Source of the DNA: Formosa sp. L2A11
GTDB taxonomy: Bacteria; Bacteroidota; Bacteroidia; Flavobacteriales; Flavobacteriaceae
Assembly (NCBI RefSeq): GCF_009796865.1
Contig: NZ_CP047028.1
Coordinates: 2,542,001 to 2,606,000, forward strand
Direction of reading: 5' to 3'
Length of the DNA: 64,000 nucleotides
The position numbers and the translations under genes were made by a program. Of the stretch, positions 60,097-64,000 are shown piece after piece. The notes below the pieces were generated by a model. The model saw nothing but the letters and a program-made list of their open reading frames with translations, was not told the DNA's origin and made no database searches. The first letter of the stretch is position 1; the number at the start of each line of letters is the position of its first letter.

Positions 60097-61422
60097 TTAA
60101 TCTTTTAACTTTTCGCGTAATGTCTTTCTGTTAATTTGAAGTATCTCTGCAGCTTTTGTTTTGTTGTTGTTACAAACACGAAGTACTTTTAAAATGTATT
60201 GTTTTTCCATGTCTTTTAGCGAAATAAAATCAGCTTCAGAAAAAGGAATATTATATTTTAAAGATTCAGGTAAAGCTTCAATTGTAACTGTTTTATCACT
60301 TAAAATAATGGCACGTTGCAATATGTTTTCTAATTCTCTAATATTTCCAGGCCACGTATAGCGTTCTAAAATAGGAAGTACATCCGGATCCATTTTTACT
60401 ATTCTGTCTTTGTACTCTAATCCGTATTTATATAGAAATTTGTCTGCTAAAAGAGAAATATCTTCAGGTCTATTACGTAACGGAGGCACGTCAATTTCTA
60501 CCACAGTTAAACGATAATATAAATCTTCTCTAAACGATTGATTTTTAATCATCTCTTTAAGGTTACTGTTGGTTGCTGTAATAATTCTTAAATCTATTTT
60601 TTCTGCTTTTTGCGAACCTACTTTTATCACTTCTTTTTCTTGAAGCACGCGCAGTAATCGCGATTGTACAGCTAAAGATGCATTACCAATTTCATCTAAA
60701 AAAATAGTACCGCCATTGGCTGCTTGAAAAAAACCGTTTCTATTGGTATCTGCACCAGTAAAAGCGCCTTTTACATAACCAAATAACTCTGCTTCAAGAA
60801 GGTTTTCGGGAATACCACCGCAATTTACGGCTATAAATGGACCTCTGGAAAACTGACCTTGATAATGAATGGAACGTGCTACAAGTTCTTTTCCTGTACC
60901 ACTTTCTCCTGAAATAAAGACTGTTGCTTTGTTGTTTTTTACACGTTCTATAAGCTGTATAACATGATATATCCGTTTAGATTTTCCTATAATTTCACCA
61001 TAGGTTTCATTAGTTAATATCTTGGTACTTTTTGTGTCAGATACCAGTTTATTCTGTGCTAAGGTTTTGTGTAAAGCATCTATTAATTCATTTTTAGTGA
61101 ATGGTTTGGTTAAATATTCTACCACACCAGATTTTATAACTTTTAGTGAGTCTTGAATAGAAGGGAAGCCTGTTATTACCAGTTTTCCCATTTTTGGGTA
61201 ATGTTCAGAGGTGAATTTTAAAAGCTCGAAACCATCAATTTCTGGCATGTTTAAATCTGTAATTAACACATCTATTTTAGTGTCTTTTAAAATGATAACT
61301 GCTTCGCGAACAGATACTGCTTTAAAAGTATGATATTGTAAAGATTGTAAATGGCGCTGTAGTATTTCTAAAACATGAACGTCATCATCTACAAGTAAAA
61401 TATTTTCTTTTCGTAATTCCAT
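60097..61422 (-). CDS. Sigma-54-dependent response regulator, NtrC family
   Basis: A 441-residue three-domain activator. The receiver (1-120) has D12-D14 and phosphoacceptor D56 (VLITDLNMP). The AAA+ domain (about 140-375) has Walker A GESGTGKE, the sigma-54-contacting GAFTGA in GYVKGAFTGADTNR, and Walker B GGTIFLDEIG. The C-terminal Fis-type helix-turn-helix is NNKTKAAEILQINRKTLREK. All parts needed for sigma-54 activation are intact. The kinase gene upstream is separated by 2 bases. The divergent-free context points to the sigma-54 promoter at 59937-59951 as a likely target. Confidence 0.95.
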   Translation of the reverse strand: MELRKENILLVDDDVHVLEILQRHLQSLQYHTFKAVSVREAVIILKDTKIDVLITDLNMPEIDGFELLKFTSEHYPKMGKLVITGFPSIQDSLKVIKSGVVEYLTKPFTKNELIDALHKTLAQNKLVSDTKSTKILTNETYGEIIGKSKRIYHVIQLIERVKNNKATVFISGESGTGKELVARSIHYQGQFSRGPFIAVNCGGIPENLLEAELFGYVKGAFTGADTNRNGFFQAANGGTIFLDEIGNASLAVQSRLLRVLQEKEVIKVGSQKAEKIDLRIITATNSNLKEMIKNQSFREDLYYRLTVVEIDVPPLRNRPEDISLLADKFLYKYGLEYKDRIVKMDPDVLPILERYTWPGNIRELENILQRAIILSDKTVTIEALPESLKYNIPFSEADFISLKDMEKQYILKVLRVCNNNKTKAAEILQINRKTLREKLKD

Positions 61423-61424
61423 GA

Positions 61425-62522
61425 TTAGTAATGTTTTGGTAAATTAACAATAAATATAGCGCCTTTGCCTTTAGGCATGTTGTTTTCAACACTAATAGTG
61501 CCTTTATGACTTGCTATAATGCCATGAACTACGCTTAAACCTAATCCAGAACCATCTCCAACGGGTTTAGTTGTAAAGAACGGTTGAAAAATTTTATCTA
61601 TATTCTCTTTAGAAATACCTTGACCTTGATCTGTTATTTTTAAGACTACATTTTGTTTGGTTTCCGAGATTTCTATAGTTACCAAATCGCCTGGTTTTGA
61701 ATAGTAAATGGCATTTATAATTAAATTGAAAATAATTTGTGTCAGCTGAATGGTATCAGCTTTAAGGTAAATGGATTCACAATCTATTTTTACAATGTAT
61801 TTTACTTGCTTTTTTTTGAAATTAGGCTCTAACAAGCTCAATGCTTCTTTAATTACAGCTACAATATTTACCTGAACCATTTCTTGAGGCATTTCGCAAG
61901 CAAAAAACATGAGTTTCTTAACAACTTCACGTGCATACATTGCACTGTTAATTATTTTATTTAAATCGTTAGCATCTTCTGTTGTTGTAATTTTAGGTTG
62001 TAATAATTCAGAAAAACCAAGAATATTTGCAAGAGGTGTATTTAATTCGTGTGCAATGCCTGCAGTAATTTCTCCCAGAATATTTAAACGATCACTACGT
62101 TCCATTTGTCGTTTTAAAACGGCCTCATTTTTTATAATTTGAAAGCGCTCTAATAAGCTTCCCAATTTTAATGCAACGTTATTTAGCAATTGTTGTTCTT
62201 CTTTTAGAAAAGAATTTTCAATTAATGATTTAGAAGAATATTTGGCTATAATACTTCCGTTTTTAGTGTTAAATAGTTTTATAGATGTTGAAATTTCTGG
62301 AGAATAAGAATCTGTTTGTCCTGTTTTTACACATGTTTTACCATATTGAATACAAATTTCGGTATGTTCTGGATACTGAAATGCATTTTTTAAACTATAA
62401 GATATTGCTTGAAAAACAGCTTCAATTTCTTCGTAATTAGCATTCACAATTATGGACGATACCTCGTATAAACAGGTTAATTCCTTAATGCGTTCTTGTA
62501 GTGCGTGTTCGGTAGTATTCAT
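61425..62522 (-). CDS. Cytosolic sensor histidine kinase
   Basis: A 365-residue kinase without membrane helices. Residues 1-130 look like a GAF-type sensor (LTCLYEVSSIIVNANYEEIE; YGKTCVKTG). HisKA follows with the phospho-accepting His in EITAGIAHELNTPLANILG (about 152-170). The HATPase domain has INAIYYSKPGD, TDQGQGISKENI and GDGSGLGLSVVHGI. It is the cognate kinase of the NtrC-type regulator. The signal is internal and unknown; a nitrogen, redox or metabolite cue is possible. Confidence 0.93.
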   Translation of the reverse strand: MNTTEHALQERIKELTCLYEVSSIIVNANYEEIEAVFQAISYSLKNAFQYPEHTEICIQYGKTCVKTGQTDSYSPEISTSIKLFNTKNGSIIAKYSSKSLIENSFLKEEQQLLNNVALKLGSLLERFQIIKNEAVLKRQMERSDRLNILGEITAGIAHELNTPLANILGFSELLQPKITTTEDANDLNKIINSAMYAREVVKKLMFFACEMPQEMVQVNIVAVIKEALSLLEPNFKKKQVKYIVKIDCESIYLKADTIQLTQIIFNLIINAIYYSKPGDLVTIEISETKQNVVLKITDQGQGISKENIDKIFQPFFTTKPVGDGSGLGLSVVHGIIASHKGTISVENNMPKGKGAIFIVNLPKHY

Positions 62523-62760
62523 GATATTTAATTAATCTATAAAATTAATCAAAAATCACGCCCGTTTTTTATGTGAATGAATAATTTGTAGTCCATTTTT
62601 TAAGAATTTAGTTGTTTTTTAGACGAATAAATAATTCATTTAAAGGAAGATGTTTACTAATATTTTTAATGCATTTTATTTAAAAGCAATAGAATCTTTT
62701 GGTTTTATATTCATAATATTGTTTACACTTTTAGTATTACAATTTAAGTTTTAAAAATTT
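62523..62760. other. Divergent intergenic region, 238 bases
   Basis: Separates the kinase (minus strand) from the DMT transporter (plus strand). It is very AT-rich; no sigma-54 box, clear -7 box or hairpin was found. Confidence 0.45.
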
Positions 62761-63690
62761 ATGAGCAAACCACGAAAAGGCATATTAATTATACTCTCAT
62801 TCTTCGCCATTTATGTTATTTGGGGTTCTACATATTTAATGAATAAAATTGTTGTTACAGAAGTAGCTCCATTTTTATTAGCAGCCATTCGTTTTTTAAG
62901 TGCAGGGACCTTAATTATGGTTATTTCTAAAGTTTTAAAGCTACCAATGCAGGTTACTAGAGCTCAGTTTATAAATTGTGTTATTGCAGGGTTTTTATTT
63001 CTGGTTTACGGAAATGGTATTTTTGTGTGGGCTCTTAAATATGTAGACAGTGGTTTTGCAGCATTAATTATGGCTACACAACCTTTGTTTGTTATTTTCT
63101 TAATGCGCATAATACAAGGCAAGAAAATACAGCCTAAATCGTTGTTGGGTGTTGGTTTCGGAATGGTAGGTATGTATTTGTTAATTAGTCAGAACACCTT
63201 AAACTTAACTCGAGAAAGTACAGTTGGAATTGTAGTTATATTTACTTGTGTTTTAGGTATAAGTTCTGCTAGTATATTTGTGTCTAAAGCAAATTTACCA
63301 TCTCATTATTTTGTTACAACGGGGTACCAAATGCTAACAGCTGGTGCAACTTTATTATTAGGTAGTTTAATGTTAGGGGAAACCTGGACAAGTCCGTTAG
63401 ATTGGAGTACCAGAGCACAAACAGCTATGGTTTTACTTATTGTATTTGGAAGTGTAGTTGCTTTTACAGCTTTTAATTTTTTACTAAAAGAAGTGTCTAC
63501 AGAAAAAGTAGCAACATCTGCTTATGTAAATCCAGTGATTGCTTTAATGCTAGGTTGGTATGTTTTAGACGAAAATGTGAGTACACAATCTATAATTGCC
63601 GGAGGTGTTTTATTAACGGGTGTTTATTTTATTAATTCTAAGAAAAAACTTGTATTGTTTTCTAGATTTAGAAAGAATGTAAAACTTTAG
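62761..63690 (+). CDS. EamA family (DMT superfamily) transporter
   Basis: A 309-residue inner-membrane transporter with ten helices in two EamA repeats. It starts with basic MSKPRKG and the helix ILIILSFFAIYVIWGSTYL; the Gly-Ser-Thr-Tyr segment is usual for the YedA-like group. AFLLAAIRFLSAG-type residues (about 37-50) and TAFNFLLKEVSTEKVATSAY (about 238-257) are conserved. The substrate is unknown. It differs clearly from the DMT gene at 56331. Confidence 0.9.
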   Translation: MSKPRKGILIILSFFAIYVIWGSTYLMNKIVVTEVAPFLLAAIRFLSAGTLIMVISKVLKLPMQVTRAQFINCVIAGFLFLVYGNGIFVWALKYVDSGFAALIMATQPLFVIFLMRIIQGKKIQPKSLLGVGFGMVGMYLLISQNTLNLTRESTVGIVVIFTCVLGISSASIFVSKANLPSHYFVTTGYQMLTAGATLLLGSLMLGETWTSPLDWSTRAQTAMVLLIVFGSVVAFTAFNFLLKEVSTEKVATSAYVNPVIALMLGWYVLDENVSTQSIIAGGVLLTGVYFINSKKKLVLFSRFRKNVKL

Positions 63691-63710
63691 TATATAAGTT
63701 TTTATATGAT

Positions 63711-64000
63711 TTAGAACAATTGTGATTTTACGGTATCGTAATAAGAATCGCTTACTGGAATTACAATGTCATTCAGCAATAAATCACGACTTTTTAAACC
63801 CGTAACTTTTTGAGTATTTACAATATAAGAGCGATGTACTCTTAAAAATAATGAAGCTGGTAAGGTTTTTTCTAGAGATTTTAAAGATTGATAACTCATA
63901 ATTTTCCGTCCCTTAAGATGAAACACAACATATTCGCTATCACTTTCTATGTAAATAATGTCTTCGAGTTTAATTTTATGTAAATCGTAACCAGATTTAA
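63711..64000 (-). CDS. LytTR-domain response regulator, partial (C-terminal part)
   Basis: The minus-strand frame is open from the window edge to 63711, so the 5' part is outside. The visible 96 residues are a complete LytTR DNA-binding domain: KSGYDLHKIKLEDIIYIESD, EYVVFHLKGRKIMSYQSLKS, then LFLRVHRSYIVNTQKVTG and a final strand. A GTG at 63926 inside this frame is not the real start. The usual partner is a receiver domain (AlgR/LytR type), expected just beyond the edge. Confidence 0.88.
   Translation of the reverse strand, partial: KSGYDLHKIKLEDIIYIESDSEYVVFHLKGRKIMSYQSLKSLEKTLPASLFLRVHRSYIVNTQKVTGLKSRDLLLNDIVIPVSDSYYDTVKSQLF

Noticed and set aside
1-64000. CRISPR arrays, tRNA or rRNA genes, insertion sequences, prophage or toxin-antitoxin pairs
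   Set aside because: No regularly spaced repeats, tRNA cloverleaf, rRNA segment, transposase, integrase or toxin-antitoxin motif was seen. tRNA genes were looked for by eye only and a scan with a covariance model would be decisive.

Overview
The window is a chromosomal stretch of a member of the Bacteroidota, almost certainly family Flavobacteriaceae; the genus is not determined. The reasons are the AT-rich composition, the LpxC-FabZ fusion, the bifunctional HisB, a PorX-type response regulator (type IX secretion), many intergenic boxes matching the Bacteroidota -7 element TAnnTTTG, and the near absence of Shine-Dalgarno sequences. Nearly all of it is core or housekeeping DNA. I see no rRNA, tRNA, CRISPR, prophage, integrase or insertion sequence.

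Layout. 1-8.4 kb: an M14-type metallopeptidase and an Lrp regulator (+), then a minus-strand block with aroB, DUF4258, alanine dehydrogenase, a membrane protein, tsaE and porX. A short decayed proline dehydrogenase fragment lies between aroB and DUF4258. 8.5-15.5 kb: an HD phosphohydrolase, then lipid A genes lpxD, lpxC-fabZ, lpxA, efp and a second lpxD-like gene, followed by sucD. 15.6-22.3 kb: M16 peptidase lipoprotein, fabG, a VWA-like membrane protein and a prohibitin. 22.3-29.8 kb: a complete histidine operon (hisG-D-C-B-H-A-F-IE) preceded by a His-rich leader peptide and an attenuator-like terminator. 29.8-40.7 kb: assorted genes (truA, dps, DUF2461, thioesterase, a frameshifted lipoprotein, two OmpA-family lipoproteins, an MscS channel, two SDR proteins of which one is unusual). 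40.8-45.3 kb: arsenic resistance operon (arsR, DUF6428, arsC-like, acr3), then aguB-aguA for agmatine to putrescine. 45.4-53.3 kb: nhaA, sulP, a two-component system and three universal-stress-type proteins. 53.7-57.2 kb: FAH hydrolase, a TetR regulator and a metallo-hydrolase that share an operator sequence, and a DMT transporter. 57.2-62.5 kb: a minus-strand region with a histidine kinase and NtrC-type activator, then a tightly packed five-gene run (a 54-residue Cys-rich peptide, glutamate dehydrogenase, a GreA/Rnk-like protein and two unknown helical proteins). The right end has a second DMT transporter and the C-terminal part of a LytTR regulator that runs off the edge.

The most interesting point is that the five-gene glutamate dehydrogenase run is preceded by a near-consensus sigma-54 promoter (59937-59951, minus strand). 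Immediately upstream is a sigma-54 activator that retains the GAFTGA motif. Together these look like a self-contained, signal-responsive sigma-54 module whose small proteins have not, as far as I know, been characterised. Other points worth checking are the TetR/metallo-hydrolase operator pair, the his leader, the proline dehydrogenase remnant, a one-base frameshift in a lipocalin-like lipoprotein, and an SDR protein with a zinc-ribbon-like motif and no catalytic tyrosine.
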